Positions 17,785 through 28,248 are shown, counted from the first letter of the stretch. The stretch is 64,000 nucleotides of DNA from Rheinheimera sp. 4Y26 (GCF_025245835.1 NZ_JAOBWS010000004.1:219887-283886), one strand, 5' to 3'. The notes: generated by a model from the sequence alone, not told the origin. Made by a program: numbers and translations.

Positions 17785-20700
17785 ATGAAAAGAATGCTCA
17801 TTAACGCCACGCAGGAAGAAGAAATCCGCGTAGCACTGGTCGATGGCCAGAAATTATACGACCTGGATATTGAAAGCCCGGGCCATGAACAAAAAAAGGC
17901 CAATATTTATAAAGGCCGTATCACCCGCGTAGAGCCAAGCCTCGAAGCTGCTTTTGTTGATTATGGTGCTGAGCGCCATGGTTTCCTGCCACTCAAAGAA
18001 ATCTCCCGTGAATATTTCCCGCAAGGTTATTCTTTTGACGGTCGCCCGAATATCAAAGAAGTGGTGCGTGAAGGTCAGGAAGTGATTATCCAGATTGATA
18101 AAGAAGAACGTGGCCAGAAAGGCGCTGCGCTGACGACTTTTATCAGTCTGGCAGGCTCTTACCTGGTACTGATGCCAAACAACCCACGTGCCGGCGGTAT
18201 TTCACGCCGTATCGAAGGTGATGAACGTCAGGAACTCAAAGACTCTTTAGGTCAGCTGGAAATGCCGGATGGCATGGGTTTGATTGTGCGCACCGCTGGT
18301 GTTGGCAAATCATACGAAGAGCTGGATTACGACTTAAAAGCGCTGATGAAACACTGGTCAGCCATTACCACTGAAGCACAGAACCGCCCTGCGCCTTTCC
18401 TTATTCACCAGGAAAGCAACGTGGTGTTCCGTGCCATCCGTGATTACCTGCGCCGCGATGTGGGTGAAATCCTCATCGACAACACCCGTATTTTTGAAGA
18501 AGCAAAACTGTATATTCAGCAGTTCCGCCCGGATTTTGCCCATCGCGTCAAAATGTACCAGGGTGAAGTACCGCTGTTTATGCATTTCCAGATTGAAACC
18601 CAGATTGAAACGGCCTTCCGCCGTGAAGTGCGGTTACCATCAGGCGGTTCAATCGTTATCGACTCTACCGAAGCTTTAACGGCTATTGATATCAACTCAT
18701 CAAAAGCCACCAAGGGCGGCGATATTGAAGAGACAGCCTTTAACACCAACTTAGAAGCAGCGGATGAAATTGCCCGCCAATTACGACTGCGCGACTTAGG
18801 TGGTTTGATTGTCATCGACTTTATTGATATGACGCCGGTACGGCATCAGCGTGAAGTGGAAAACCGCTTAAAAGAAGCAGTGAAACAAGACCGCGCCCGG
18901 GTACAGATTGGCCGCATTTCCCGTTTTGGTTTATTGGAAATGTCACGTCAGCGTCTGCGTCCATCTTTAGGTGAGTCCGCCACTCATGTGTGCCCACGTT
19001 GTCATGGCCGCGGCACTATCCGCAGTACAGAGTCATCAGCTTTATCGATTTTACGGTTAATCGAAGAAGAAGCCATTAAAGACAACACCAGCCAAATCCA
19101 TGCTCAGGTGCCGGTATCAGTTGCTACCTACCTGATGAATGAAAAACGCGAATCTATCCGCCGTATCGAAAGCCGGTTAGGCGTGCGCGTTTACATCATT
19201 CCAAACGAGCATATGGAAACACCCCACTATGAAGTAACGCGCATTCGCTTTGATGAAGAAATCGAAGAATCCAGTTACAACATGGTCAAAGCACCGGCAG
19301 TACAAAATACGTTGTATCAACCAGTGTCTGATGCTGTGAAAGAAAAACCGGCCATTGCCGCTATTTCTTTGCAGGAAACAGCTCCTGCACCGGCACCTGT
19401 TGCAAAAGCACAACCACAGGTTCAGGTGGCCGCAGCGGTCGAAACTGGACTGGTTGCTAAAGTCACTGGTTTCTTTAAATCGCTGTTTGGCGCTGCCCCG
19501 GCCAAGGTTGAAGAGAAACCTGAGCAGCCACAACGCCGTGTTAACAACCGCGACAACAAAAACCGTCGTAACGGCCGTAACCAAAACCGTCGTAATGAAG
19601 GTCAGGAAGAACGTGCACCGCAGCAACAACGTGAAGACGGCAAACCAGCGCGTCCGCAGCAGGATCGCCAGTCTCGTAACGAACGCAACGAACGCGCTGA
19701 GCGCCCTGCCCGTGGCGATCGTAATGAACGCACTGAGCGCGCTGAGCGTCCGGAACGTGCTGAGCGTACCGAACGTTTAGATCGCAACGAAAGCAAAAAA
19801 CCAGTGGCGGAAAAACCAGCCAAGGTTGTTGCCGTTGACAGCGACGATGAAGTACCAAGTTCAAGCAAAGTGGCTGAACGCCGTCAGCGTCGTAACATGC
19901 GTAAATCAGTACGTCTGGAAAAAGCAGTTGCGGCAGACCAGGTAATTACCGCTTTAGAAGCTGCACCACAAAACCAGCCAGTAGCGGATACTGAAAGTGC
20001 CGGAGTTGCCCATGTTGCTGCAGCTGTTATGGCAGAAACCGTCACTTTGGCTACCACGCCTGAGCCAGAAACTGAGGTGGTCATTGATTCTGTTGCCACA
20101 GCAGAATCGGCAGCGGCAGAGATTGCTGTTGACGCTCAGACAGAAGCAGCTGAAGCCCAGACAGGCGAAAGTGCGGAGAAAGACAACAGCGAAAATCGCA
20201 GCCGTTCACGTCGTTCACCACGTCATTTACGTGCTGCTGGCCAAAAACGCAAAAAAGAGCAACAAAACGGCGAAGCGGACGAATCTGTTGAAGCCCGTTA
20301 TCCGGCCGATGATGTTCAGCTGTCAACAGAGCAGCAGCTGGATCTGCCAATTCTGCCGGAGACTGTGGCTGAACCTGTAGCAGAAACTCAGCTTGAAGCT
20401 GTGACAGTGGCAACTGACGCTGAACAAGCGCCGGAAGCTGCCGCTAAACCACGTAGCCGCAGCCGTGCCAAAGCCGCTGTCCAGGCTGACGTCACAGCAG
20501 AAACTCAGGCGACGCCAGAACCAGCTGCAGTTAACGTCGCAGTAGCGACTGAGCCAGCCACTGCTGAAGTGGTTGCGCAGGCTGAGGTTGTGGTCGCAGT
20601 CCCTGCGGTTGAAGTTGCACCAGCTCCTGTTGCCGCTCCAGCTTCAGCAGCTGCGGTTGCACAAGCTGAAGCCCCGGCGACTAAACCAGCCCCTGTTGAG

Positions 20701-20964
20701 TCTGCTGAGCCTGTTGTGGCAGTTGCACAAGCTGTTATTACGCCTGCACCTGTTGCAGCGCCGGCAGCAGCCAAAGGCAACCGCTACGGCAATATGGTGA
20801 CCTCCACCATGACTAAACCAGTTGTGGTCGATGCTGAACCTGCATCTGAAGTGCCAACCGGCATGCCGGCAGCTGAACGTCCGGTAGTGGTATCCACACC
20901 ACGCACCGCAGCACGTCAGGTCACAGCAGCGCCTATGACCAAACCAAAAGCTGTGGATGAATAA
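17785..20964 (+). CDS. rne: Ribonuclease E
   Basis: The 1059-aa endoribonuclease starts at ATG 17785 ([13 protein letters not shown]); a frame extension to 17767 is not needed. The N-terminal catalytic half has the S1 domain ([22 protein letters not shown]), Mg-binding aspartates in [13 protein letters not shown] and [11 protein letters not shown], and the zinc link CPRCHGRG (about residue 403). The C-terminal half is disordered: an amphipathic membrane-targeting helix [15 protein letters not shown] (about 554-568), an Arg-rich RNA-binding tract (about 585-690), long Ala/Val/Glu/Pro-rich spacers, and a final [14 protein letters not shown] resembling the PNPase-binding tail of E. coli RNase E. 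It organises the degradosome at the inner membrane. Confidence 0.97.
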   Translation: MKRMLINATQEEEIRVALVDGQKLYDLDIESPGHEQKKANIYKGRITRVEPSLEAAFVDYGAERHGFLPLKEISREYFPQGYSFDGRPNIKEVVREGQEVIIQIDKEERGQKGAALTTFISLAGSYLVLMPNNPRAGGISRRIEGDERQELKDSLGQLEMPDGMGLIVRTAGVGKSYEELDYDLKALMKHWSAITTEAQNRPAPFLIHQESNVVFRAIRDYLRRDVGEILIDNTRIFEEAKLYIQQFRPDFAHRVKMYQGEVPLFMHFQIETQIETAFRREVRLPSGGSIVIDSTEALTAIDINSSKATKGGDIEETAFNTNLEAADEIARQLRLRDLGGLIVIDFIDMTPVRHQREVENRLKEAVKQDRARVQIGRISRFGLLEMSRQRLRPSLGESATHVCPRCHGRGTIRSTESSALSILRLIEEEAIKDNTSQIHAQVPVSVATYLMNEKRESIRRIESRLGVRVYIIPNEHMETPHYEVTRIRFDEEIEESSYNMVKAPAVQNTLYQPVSDAVKEKPAIAAISLQETAPAPAPVAKAQPQVQVAAAVETGLVAKVTGFFKSLFGAAPAKVEEKPEQPQRRVNNRDNKNRRNGRNQNRRNEGQEERAPQQQREDGKPARPQQDRQSRNERNERAERPARGDRNERTERAERPERAERTERLDRNESKKPVAEKPAKVVAVDSDDEVPSSSKVAERRQRRNMRKSVRLEKAVAADQVITALEAAPQNQPVADTESAGVAHVAAAVMAETVTLATTPEPETEVVIDSVATAESAAAEIAVDAQTEAAEAQTGESAEKDNSENRSRSRRSPRHLRAAGQKRKKEQQNGEADESVEARYPADDVQLSTEQQLDLPILPETVAEPVAETQLEAVTVATDAEQAPEAAAKPRSRSRAKAAVQADVTAETQATPEPAAVNVAVATEPATAEVVAQAEVVVAVPAVEVAPAPVAAPASAAAVAQAEAPATKPAPVESAEPVVAVAQAVITPAPVAAPAAAKGNRYGNMVTSTMTKPVVVDAEPASEVPTGMPAAERPVVVSTPRTAARQVTAAPMTKPKAVDE

Positions 20965-21008
20965 GCTGCAGCACAAAGCCGGGGTGAACCCCAGCTTGTA
21001 ATCGATAC

Positions 21009-21037
21009 AAAAAGCCAGACTTGAGTCTGGCTTTTTT
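21009..21037. terminator. Bidirectional terminator after rne
   Basis: AGCCAGAC-TTGA-GTCTGGCT (21013-21032) with an A-run before and T-run after serves both rne (plus) and the hydrolase gene (minus), which ends at 21087. Confidence 0.85.
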
Positions 21038-21086
21038 ATGCTTTGCAATAAAGTTGCGACAGCGGATATCAACTAAACCCGGCAGC

Positions 21087-22190
21087 TTAAAGCGCCAGTT
21101 GTTGCTGATAAAAACGCAAAATTTCGGTGAGAGCTGGCATACGATATCGATCGGCTTCAAATAAAATCTCGTGCCTTGCCCCCGCAATTTTCATCACAGC
21201 ACCACCGTCACAATACCTTCCCAGTGTGTCGCAAAATAATTGCTGCGCCTCTGCGGTAACAGCTAAATCTTCACCTGCCTGCAGAATTTTGACCGGCACG
21301 CGAATTTGACTGGCAATGTCTGGCATTTGATCGGCAATAGCACAAGCCTCCCTCAGCCACTGCCAGCTGGGACCGCCCAGCTGCAAACCGGGTTGTTGCT
21401 TAAATAGTTGCCTAAAACGCCGATACCGCACTTCAGAGTGACTGTAGATATTATTGGCAAAAGCACTGTTCTGATAAGGACTGCTGGCAAAACCGGCGTA
21501 ACAATCCGGGCAAGTCCAGCCAAGCAACTGTTGTAAATAACACCCATCTTTCGCGCCAAAAACCAGCTCGGTATTAGGCGCATGCATTGGCGCCGACAAA
21601 GCCGCAGCTTTAAAAACACCAGGATAGGTTGCCAGATAACTGCTGGCGACAGCGCCGCCCATCGAATGGGCTAATAACACTTTGTCTTTGGGTAATAATG
21701 GGCTCAGCTCTTTTTGCAGCAAATGCAAATCCTGCACATAGTCGGCAAAAGATGTTACGTGGCCAATTTGGGCATCCGCCAGCAAACGGCCGGATTGCCC
21801 TTGGCCACGATGATCATAACCAAGTACGGCATAACCTAAACGACCCAGTTCAAAAAACAGCTCCTGGTATTTAGCAATGGCTTCAGTTCGCCCTGTCACT
21901 ATCAGGATGGTGGCTTTGGCCTCTGCAGGTTTGTGATAAGCATAAAAAAGTGGCGTGCCATCAGCCGCCTTCAAAAAACCTGTGACGACCTGCTGCTGCC
22001 AGAATTGCGCTAATTCAACGTCTTTTTGTGCAAGCTCCTGTTCAGTCAGCAACATAAATGGATTATCGGGGCCCGTATTCTGCTCTGTATTTGTATCGGC
22101 AGCTGCAAAACCAGCACCACTGAGCAGCATGGCAGACAGCAGCTTACTCAGTACTTTTGTCGTTTTTATCTTAGATAACTTCTGCAGCAC
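21087..22190 (-). CDS. Exported alpha/beta hydrolase (lysophospholipase/monoacylglycerol lipase-like)
   Basis: The 367-aa protein has an N-terminal signal-like segment (KLLSAMLLSGAGFAAADTN, cleavage near residue 32) and an alpha/beta hydrolase core: YDHRGQGQSGR, the nucleophile elbow LAHSMGGAVASSY, an aspartate in LQAGEDLAV and a histidine in AGARHEILFE. The arrangement resembles PldB lysophospholipase L2, but the export signal is unusual for PldB. CPDCYAGF suggests a possible disulfide in a periplasmic protein. It ends next to the rne terminator and follows the flavin reductase gene by four bases, so the two are probably co-expressed. Confidence 0.8.
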   Translation of the reverse strand: MLQKLSKIKTTKVLSKLLSAMLLSGAGFAAADTNTEQNTGPDNPFMLLTEQELAQKDVELAQFWQQQVVTGFLKAADGTPLFYAYHKPAEAKATILIVTGRTEAIAKYQELFFELGRLGYAVLGYDHRGQGQSGRLLADAQIGHVTSFADYVQDLHLLQKELSPLLPKDKVLLAHSMGGAVASSYLATYPGVFKAAALSAPMHAPNTELVFGAKDGCYLQQLLGWTCPDCYAGFASSPYQNSAFANNIYSHSEVRYRRFRQLFKQQPGLQLGGPSWQWLREACAIADQMPDIASQIRVPVKILQAGEDLAVTAEAQQLFCDTLGRYCDGGAVMKIAGARHEILFEADRYRMPALTEILRFYQQQLAL

Positions 22191-22194
22191 CGGC

Positions 22195-22746
22195 TTACCC
22201 TTTCATTTTCTGACTGAGCAAGACCAATGCCTGCAGTTGCTGCACTATCAGTTTTTGTAAACGCTCGTCGGTTAATTCACCGGTCGCAGCATCAAAGCTA
22301 CCGGAAAATGCATTGGCAAATACTTCTGGTTTATTGACAAAATGCAGATCTAAAAACACCCCTACCTGACGCAAATGATACTGCGCCCTTGAAGTGCCCA
22401 TGCCGCCGCCGGCCCCCATTATGGCAGCGGCTTTGCCGGCAATCAGCCGGTTATCGGGTTCACGGGACGCCCAATCCAGCGCATTTTTTAACGCTGGCGC
22501 CAGCGAATAGTTATATTCAGGGCAACCAAACAAAAAGCCATCAGCTGCTTCACATTGCGCCAGCAGCTGCTTTACTGCGTCTGGTTTATCAGTGATATCG
22601 GCGTTGTAAAAAGGCACCTGGGATAAATCGGCAATGGTAATATTCATCCCGGCCGGCGCATGCGCCTTTGCATACTTAAGTAAGGTCAGATTATGGGATT
22701 TGGCCCTTAAACTACCGCAAATCGCCAGAATATTTAACTCAGACAT
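22195..22746 (-). CDS. NADPH-dependent FMN reductase family protein
   Basis: The 183-aa flavodoxin-fold protein has ICGSLRAKSHNLTLLKYA at the FMN phosphate loop and FGCPEYNYSLAPALKNALDWAS, the signature of NAD(P)H:FMN/quinone reductases such as ChrR/YieF. Such enzymes reduce quinones, chromate or azo dyes as two-electron donors. ATG 22746 has AAGGAG five bases upstream; a GTG just before is less likely. It lies four bases before the hydrolase gene. Confidence 0.85.
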   Translation of the reverse strand: MSELNILAICGSLRAKSHNLTLLKYAKAHAPAGMNITIADLSQVPFYNADITDKPDAVKQLLAQCEAADGFLFGCPEYNYSLAPALKNALDWASREPDNRLIAGKAAAIMGAGGGMGTSRAQYHLRQVGVFLDLHFVNKPEVFANAFSGSFDAATGELTDERLQKLIVQQLQALVLLSQKMKG

Positions 22747-22803
22747 CACAGCTCCTTATGATTTAAAACTCAGGGTTATTGAAAGCTCGGGGAGCATCAA
22801 AGG

Positions 22804-23247
22804 CTATTCATCAATAATTTCAGTTTCAGCATGGTGCGGATAACAACGGTTAAGCAGATAACCGGTCAAAAGCCCCAGCAGTGGCAAACATACCAGCGCA
22901 GTGACAGACACCCAAAGCGGATGCGGAATAAGATACACATTGGCAAGTGTCGCTAGCCACACCATGGCGGTGATCACGACCACAAAAAGCCGGCTTACTC
23001 TTTTCACCAGAAAAGTGGCGGCCGTTATACCCACCACAACACCACTAAACCAAGCCAGCAACACCAATAAATAAGCACCCACCGGCAGTGAGTGCATATA
23101 AGAGGCAACAGCAGAGGGGTCTTGCCAGTCAGGTTGTGAACCCAGTGGATACAACCAATGGCTGAATTGTTCCAACAACGCAATAGTGCCGATACTGACC
23201 ATCAGACCGACTAACAACGCCAGAATTTTTTTCAGCGCGAGTGGCAT
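22804..23247 (-). CDS. Hypothetical four-helix membrane protein
   Basis: I do not recognise this 147-aa protein. It has four predicted membrane segments: ILALLVGLMVSIGTIALLE, AYLLVLLAWFSGVVVGITAA, LFVVVITAMVWLATLANVYL and WVSVTALVCLPLLGLLTGYLL, and an acidic tail (HHAETEIIDE). Tandem ATGs occur at 23250 and 23247; AAGGAG lies two or five bases away, so the second is preferred. It lies between a CPBP protease gene and a flavin reductase gene, all on the minus strand. Confidence 0.65.
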   Translation of the reverse strand: MPLALKKILALLVGLMVSIGTIALLEQFSHWLYPLGSQPDWQDPSAVASYMHSLPVGAYLLVLLAWFSGVVVGITAATFLVKRVSRLFVVVITAMVWLATLANVYLIPHPLWVSVTALVCLPLLGLLTGYLLNRCYPHHAETEIIDE

Positions 23248-23365
23248 CATGGCTCCTTGGCTGGTGAAGTGTAATTTTTGTACTGGCAGTATGGCCTGCC
23301 CGCGAAAAAAAAGGCAAGTGCAACAACCACTTTGCAGCTATTGCTTAGTGGCGTGACGCGCAGCG

Positions 23366-24340
23366 TTAACCTAGCGCCGGATAAGTTAAAGCCAGAAAAT
23401 GCACCAGATTCACCGCAAAATGCCCGGCAACGGCAACGACAAGGCTGCCACTTCGCCAATACAGGTAACCGTAAAACAGACCTGCCAGACCCGCCAACAT
23501 CGCGTACCATACACCACCCGCCAGATGTGCCAGCCCAAATAACAAAGCTACTAAAAATATCGCAACCAGAGGGCCGGTTTTTTGCCTGCATAAACGCTGC
23601 AGATACCCCCGGAAGAACGCTTCTTCCACCACAGAAGTAAACAGCAGGTTATTCAGCGCAAACAACCACCACCAATGCGGTAACTTCCATTCCAGTGCAA
23701 CAAAACCCAAAGCTATCGCCAGGAGCGACAGTGCAACAATAGCAAGCAGACTTATCGATAAGAGTTGTGCGCTTGCGTTGAAGTTCAACTGATAACGCCC
23801 GGGTAAATCAGGCAGCAGCAATAACAGCAAAAAAAATACAATGGGTTTATCCAGATTCAGATACAAAGAAAAAGGCCGGCTTTGTTCACTGAGCTGAATG
23901 TGGTCAAGCTGTAACCAGTTTTCAAAACCTGGCAGCAGATGCAGGCTCAGTAAAAGCGACAACACTATCACCAGGCTATGGCGTGCCACCTGCTGCCAGC
24001 GCTGCCCACCATTTTTCAGCCAATAGAGCAGCGCAAAAGCAAACAGCAGCGTAGCAAAAGTCAAAGGCGCCAGCCGCTCAAACAATAAAGCTGCCACTAA
24101 AGCAGCCGCAAAACTGAACCAGGCCAGCTGACGAGTCCTCTGCTGGCTGATAAAGGCCGCAAACCAGTGGCAATAAAAAGCTTGTTGTGCCTGATGCCAA
24201 GGCTCTGGTTGTGGTTCTTGTTGTTGCAAAGGCCCCCTATCTGATGCCAAAGCCTGGCTCTGAACGCCAGTTATAAATACCAGCAGGATGGCAACAGCCA
24301 ACAACAACCAAATCAGCAGCTGAGGTTGTAACAAATCCAT
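23366..24340 (-). CDS. CPBP-family intramembrane metalloprotease
   Basis: The 324-aa polytopic protein has about eight hydrophobic segments and the three CPBP (Rce1/Abi) motifs: EEAFFRGYLQRL (EExxxR), FGLAHLAGG, and HFAVNLVHF (HxxxN). These residues form the intramembrane active site in Rce1-type proteases. A cytoplasmic-looking Gln/Pro-rich loop (residues about 37-52) follows the first helix. Substrates are unknown; bacterial members range from bacteriocin immunity to prenyl-protein-like processing. It starts at ATG 24340, 18 bp after the methyltransferase gene. Confidence 0.85.
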   Translation of the reverse strand: MDLLQPQLLIWLLLAVAILLVFITGVQSQALASDRGPLQQQEPQPEPWHQAQQAFYCHWFAAFISQQRTRQLAWFSFAAALVAALLFERLAPLTFATLLFAFALLYWLKNGGQRWQQVARHSLVIVLSLLLSLHLLPGFENWLQLDHIQLSEQSRPFSLYLNLDKPIVFFLLLLLLPDLPGRYQLNFNASAQLLSISLLAIVALSLLAIALGFVALEWKLPHWWWLFALNNLLFTSVVEEAFFRGYLQRLCRQKTGPLVAIFLVALLFGLAHLAGGVWYAMLAGLAGLFYGYLYWRSGSLVVAVAGHFAVNLVHFLALTYPALG

Positions 24341-24358
24341 TTGACCGGACTCCTTAAT

Positions 24359-25018
24359 TTAAAGTTTTTTATGCAGTAAAATCACATCGTTGCCAATAAA
24401 CTCAACGGCAAATCCATCCCGCTTGGCCAGAAATAAAAATGTCTCGCGGCTAAAAAAACACACATGTGTCGGGTCATTTTTATAATGCCAGCGGGCAAAT
24501 TCATCCTGAGATGGCGCTAATTTGGTCATCAGCCCAAGCCAACCGCCAGCTTTGAGTAACTTCAGCCACAAGGTCCACTCTTTGGCTGGTTGATAAAAGT
24601 GTTCTATGGCTTCAGTACAACAAATAAAATCGTATTGTTGCTGCAGTACCTCGGGCTGATTGGCAAAATAAGGGTCGAACAGGGCCATTTGCTGCCCTGC
24701 TTCCTGCAGCATCAAAGATAAAGTTGGCCCGGGGCCACAACCAAAATCCAGCCCTGTTAATCCTTTGGTTTTAAGTCGCTCTAACAAAGGTGCTGCCAGT
24801 TTATTTAAAAAAGCACGGTAGCGTAGATCCTGCGGGTTGTTTTCATGCTGGCGGTAAATGGCCACTTCCGCATCGGCGGCTAAATGACTGCCGGGATCGG
24901 CAAATACCAGTGCACAGTGTGCGCACTGCCAATAGCTACGTTGTTTATCCTGCTGATAAAATCTGTTGTCACCGCCCACACATAAAGGGCAAGACGCCGG
25001 TGCAAGAACCTCAGCCAT
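24359..25018 (-). CDS. SAM-dependent methyltransferase with N-terminal zinc-ribbon-like cysteines
   Basis: The 219-aa protein opens with two cysteine pairs (SCPLC at about 10-13 and CAHC about 32-35), likely a zinc ribbon. A class I methyltransferase fold follows, with motif I GLDFGCGPGPTLSLM and FICCTEAIEHFYQP. The start ATG 25018 follows from the family pattern; the frame is open to 25141, which would run into the purC promoter region. Acceptor substrate is unknown. It is divergent from purC. Confidence 0.78.
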   Translation of the reverse strand: MAEVLAPASCPLCVGGDNRFYQQDKQRSYWQCAHCALVFADPGSHLAADAEVAIYRQHENNPQDLRYRAFLNKLAAPLLERLKTKGLTGLDFGCGPGPTLSLMLQEAGQQMALFDPYFANQPEVLQQQYDFICCTEAIEHFYQPAKEWTLWLKLLKAGGWLGLMTKLAPSQDEFARWHYKNDPTHVCFFSRETFLFLAKRDGFAVEFIGNDVILLHKKL

Positions 25019-25155
25019 CACAGAATAAATCCTTATTTTGAATACAAAAAACGAACATGATACCAGAGCCATTTTATCTGTACCGCCAGATTCTGTTGTG
25101 GCCTGCTTTCTGTTAGACTGAGCCCCGCCTTTTTTCAGCAACAGAAGATGTGATT

Positions 25156-26259
25156 ATGACTCTTGCAACCCAGGTTCTGGCGGTGAACGACGATCTGCCA
25201 ATTCGTACCCATTTACCTGTACACTCCGGCAAAGTCCGCAGTGTGTACTGGCTGACCGAAGCGGACAGCGCGCGCCTTATCAAAGAGAAACACTATCCGG
25301 TTGCCGCCGACACCCCGCTGGCCATTATGGTGATCAGCGACCGTATTTCTGCATTTGATTGCATCTGGCAAGGTGAAAACGGCTTAAACGGCGTGCCTGG
25401 CAAGGGCGCGGCGCTTAATGCTATTTCTAATCACTGGTTCTCGTTGTTTAAACAACATGGCCTGGCCGACAGTCATATTCTGGATATTCCGCATCCGCTG
25501 GTATGGATAGTACAAAAAGCGCGGCCGGTAAAAATTGAAGCTATTGCCCGCCAGTACATCACAGGCTCTATGTGGCGTGCCTACAGCAAAGGTGAACGTG
25601 AGTTTTGTGGTATCACTTTACCGGAAGGCCTGAAAAAAGATCAAAAACTGCCGGAAATTCTCATTACCCCATCGACCAAAGGCATTCTGACCGGCCTTGC
25701 CGGTGTACCTGAAGCGGACGATGTCAATATTTCCCGCGCAGATATTGAACGTCATTACCAGGCTTTTGGTTTTGAACAGACATCAGACATTGATCTCTAT
25801 GAAAAACTGTTAAAACAGGGCTTTGGTGTGATCAGTGACGCCTTAGCAGCCCTTGACCAGATGTTTGTTGATACCAAATTCGAGTTTGGTTATGTCAAAG
25901 GCGCTGACGGTGCCAGCAAGCTGATTTATATGGACGAAGTAGGCACACCAGACAGCTCACGGATTTGGGATGGTGCCGCCTGGCGTGAAGGTCAGATTGT
26001 GGAGCAGTCCAAAGAAGGTTTCCGTCAATGGTTATTAAACAACTTCCCTGATCCGGATATTCTGCTGAATAAAGACCGCATGCCGGAGCGCGAAGCACTG
26101 GCACGTGACAACAAACTGCCAACCGCTGTGATGATGGACATTTCCCGCACTTATTTAGGCATTGCCGAAAAAGTGATTGGCAAAGCCATTCAATTATCCG
26201 CCAATCCGAAAGCAGAAATTATTGAAGTCCTGAAACAACAATATGGCTTGATTGATTAA
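25156..26259 (+). CDS. purC: Phosphoribosylaminoimidazole-succinocarboxamide synthase (PurC)
   Basis: The 367-aa enzyme adds aspartate to CAIR in purine synthesis. [41 protein letters not shown] and [12 protein letters not shown] are visible. The protein belongs to the longer form (about 367 aa) found in Vibrio, Shewanella and relatives rather than the 237-aa E. coli form. An in-frame GTG at 25150 is an alternative to ATG 25156. It is monocistronic, with a strong terminator behind. Confidence 0.95.
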   Translation: MTLATQVLAVNDDLPIRTHLPVHSGKVRSVYWLTEADSARLIKEKHYPVAADTPLAIMVISDRISAFDCIWQGENGLNGVPGKGAALNAISNHWFSLFKQHGLADSHILDIPHPLVWIVQKARPVKIEAIARQYITGSMWRAYSKGEREFCGITLPEGLKKDQKLPEILITPSTKGILTGLAGVPEADDVNISRADIERHYQAFGFEQTSDIDLYEKLLKQGFGVISDALAALDQMFVDTKFEFGYVKGADGASKLIYMDEVGTPDSSRIWDGAAWREGQIVEQSKEGFRQWLLNNFPDPDILLNKDRMPEREALARDNKLPTAVMMDISRTYLGIAEKVIGKAIQLSANPKAEIIEVLKQQYGLID

Positions 26260-26277
26260 TATTGTTCTTTGAGTGAC

Positions 26278-26308
26278 TAAAAAGCCCGCTTTTAACGCGG
26301 GCTTTTTC
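26278..26308. terminator. Bidirectional terminator between purC and the SDR gene
   Basis: AAGCCCGC-(7 nt)-GCGGGCTT (26282-26304) is flanked by A- and T-runs. It serves purC from the left and the valine-cluster transcript from the right. Confidence 0.85.
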
Positions 26309-26370
26309 TTATTCATTTTCACGCAACTTTGCTGGAACTGATTTAAATAACAAGCCGCAAACGCTTGTTA

Positions 26371-27129
26371 TTACATCGAAATACCACCATCAATTTCCAC
26401 CACACGGCCGGTGAAAAAGTCGTTTTCGAAAATATAACGGGCGGTATGAGCGATTTCACTGGCTTCACCCAACCGCCCTACCGGCTTCATTTTTTCCAGA
26501 CGGTCGCGCGCTTCCGGTTTCATGGCGTCTGTCATGGCAGTACGAATCACACCAGGCGCAATAGCACCAACCCGAATGCCATAACGACCCAGCTCACGGG
26601 CCCAGGTCACTGTCATCGCAACTACACCGGCTTTGGACGCTGCGTAGTTGGTCTGGCCCATATTACCGGCACGCGCCACGCTGGACATATTAATAATCAC
26701 ACCTTTGCGGCCACGTTTGACCATGCTGGCAGCAGCTTCACGGCCACACAAAAATACACCGGTCAGGTTTACATCAATCACCGACTGAAATTGTTGTAAT
26801 GACATTTTGCTTTGCAGCTCACCGTCTTTAAATTTCAGCAATAAACCGTCACGCAAAATGCCGGCGTTGTTGATCAGGCCATCAATACCATCAAAATCTG
26901 TATCAATAACAGCAAAAGTGGCTTCCACTTCAGTTTCATTGGCAACGTTTGCCAGATATGTACGCACTGTCACAGCAGAGCCCAGTTCAGCTTTTGCACT
27001 TTGCAGCTGCTGTTCATTCATATCAATCAGCGCAAGATTAGCGCCTTGTGAAGCACACATTTTGGCCATCTCCAGACCCAGGCCCTGAGCACCGCCTGTG
27101 ATCACTATGGTTTTACCTTGTAAATTCAT
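26371..27129 (-). CDS. SDR-family oxidoreductase (FabG-like) at the end of the valine cluster
   Basis: The 252-aa short-chain dehydrogenase has TGGAQGLGLEMAKM (NAD(P) binding), NNAGILRDGLLLKFK, and catalytic NMSSVARAGNMGQTNYAASKAG (Ser, Tyr, Lys). It resembles FabG but is clearly distinct from the fab-operon copy. An acidic residue after beta-2 (ALIDMNEQ) suggests NAD rather than NADP. Its position behind mmsB suggests 3-hydroxyacyl-CoA oxidation, for instance in isoleucine or 3-hydroxyacyl breakdown; that is inference from context. Confidence 0.82.
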   Translation of the reverse strand: MNLQGKTIVITGGAQGLGLEMAKMCASQGANLALIDMNEQQLQSAKAELGSAVTVRTYLANVANETEVEATFAVIDTDFDGIDGLINNAGILRDGLLLKFKDGELQSKMSLQQFQSVIDVNLTGVFLCGREAAASMVKRGRKGVIINMSSVARAGNMGQTNYAASKAGVVAMTVTWARELGRYGIRVGAIAPGVIRTAMTDAMKPEARDRLEKMKPVGRLGEASEIAHTARYIFENDFFTGRVVEIDGGISM

Positions 27130-27200
27130 AACTAACCTTTCTTAAAACGCTTTGCAATACAAAGCCTTGCCGTCAAAATTTATGCTTCGAAGAGCCTGTA

Positions 27201-28088
27201 TTATTTTTTTCCAAAGAGGCGGAAAATACTGGAGAAATCCAGTTTGCCATTGCCCTGACGCTGATGGGTCACATATAAATTACGCGCCAGCGAACCCATA
27301 GGCGTGGCGGATTGACTGAGCTGCGCACATTCAGCGGCCAGACCCAAATCTTTCGCCATTAAATCCACCATAAAACCACCCTGGTAATTGTTGCTCGATG
27401 GCACATTCGGCTGCACATCAGGGCAAGGGTTATACAACTCCAGCGTCCAGTTGCGGCCAGAGCTTTTCAGCATAATGTCTGACAATACTTTTGGATCCAG
27501 CCCGTTGTCGATGCCCAGCTGCAGGGCTTCGCTGGTGCCGGCCATTAAAATGGACAGCAGCATATTGTTACAGATTTTTGCCACCTGACCTGCGCCCACA
27601 TCACCGGCGTGGAACAGGTTTTTACCCATGGCTTCCAGCACTGTTTTGGCACGTTCAAAATTCTGCGCCGATCCTCCGACAATAAAAGTCAGAGTACCGG
27701 CTTTGGCCCCGCCGACACCACCAGACACCGGCGCGTCGATAAAAGCAATGCCCTGTGCTGCCAAACCAGCCCCCACATTACGCGCCGTGGCTGCATCTAT
27801 TGTGGAACAATCCAGCACCAGCGCATTTTTCTCAAGATGAGCAGCAACCCCCTGCTCGCCCAGATATAAACCAGCCACATGTTTACCGGCCGGCAGCATA
27901 GAGATAATAAATTCAGCGCCTTTAACGGCGTCCACAGCAGAAGCGGCCACTACTGCACCTTCAGCCTGCACCTGCGCCAGCGCGTCTTTTGATAAATCAA
28001 AAGCCTGCACCTGATGGCCGGCTTTAAGTAAATTGATGGCCATAGGGCCACCCATATTTCCTAAACCAATAAAAGCAACTAACGCCAT
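27201..28088 (-). CDS. mmsB: 3-hydroxyisobutyrate dehydrogenase
   Basis: The 295-aa beta-hydroxyacid dehydrogenase oxidises 3-hydroxyisobutyrate to methylmalonate semialdehyde in valine breakdown. VAFIGLGNMGGPMAINL is the NAD-binding start, DAPVSGGVGGAKAGTL the substrate motif, and GAGQVAKICNNMLL the catalytic lysine region. KDLGLAAE near the C-terminus is standard. It lies downstream of the hydroxyisobutyryl-CoA hydrolase gene, which supplies its substrate; mmsA uses its product. Confidence 0.95.
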   Translation of the reverse strand: MALVAFIGLGNMGGPMAINLLKAGHQVQAFDLSKDALAQVQAEGAVVAASAVDAVKGAEFIISMLPAGKHVAGLYLGEQGVAAHLEKNALVLDCSTIDAATARNVGAGLAAQGIAFIDAPVSGGVGGAKAGTLTFIVGGSAQNFERAKTVLEAMGKNLFHAGDVGAGQVAKICNNMLLSILMAGTSEALQLGIDNGLDPKVLSDIMLKSSGRNWTLELYNPCPDVQPNVPSSNNYQGGFMVDLMAKDLGLAAECAQLSQSATPMGSLARNLYVTHQRQGNGKLDFSSIFRLFGKK

Positions 28089-28248
28089 GATATTTCCCCG
28101 TTTTCTCTGAACCGGCGGACTGCTTTAGCAGCTTCTGCAAACCGGTATTGTCTGGTTTTGGCAAAAACACTGCCAATGCTGATGTCTTGCTCAAAAGCGC
28201 CATCATTGACAGTGTGGGTATTACATACTGCGACTAAAAGTTGATGCT

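Noticed and set aside
19177..20413. Long antisense and +1 frame ORFs over the rne 3' half
   Set aside because: They arise from the low-complexity, high-Ala/Val/Glu coding bias of the RNase E tail; no domain, start site or conservation signal supports them.
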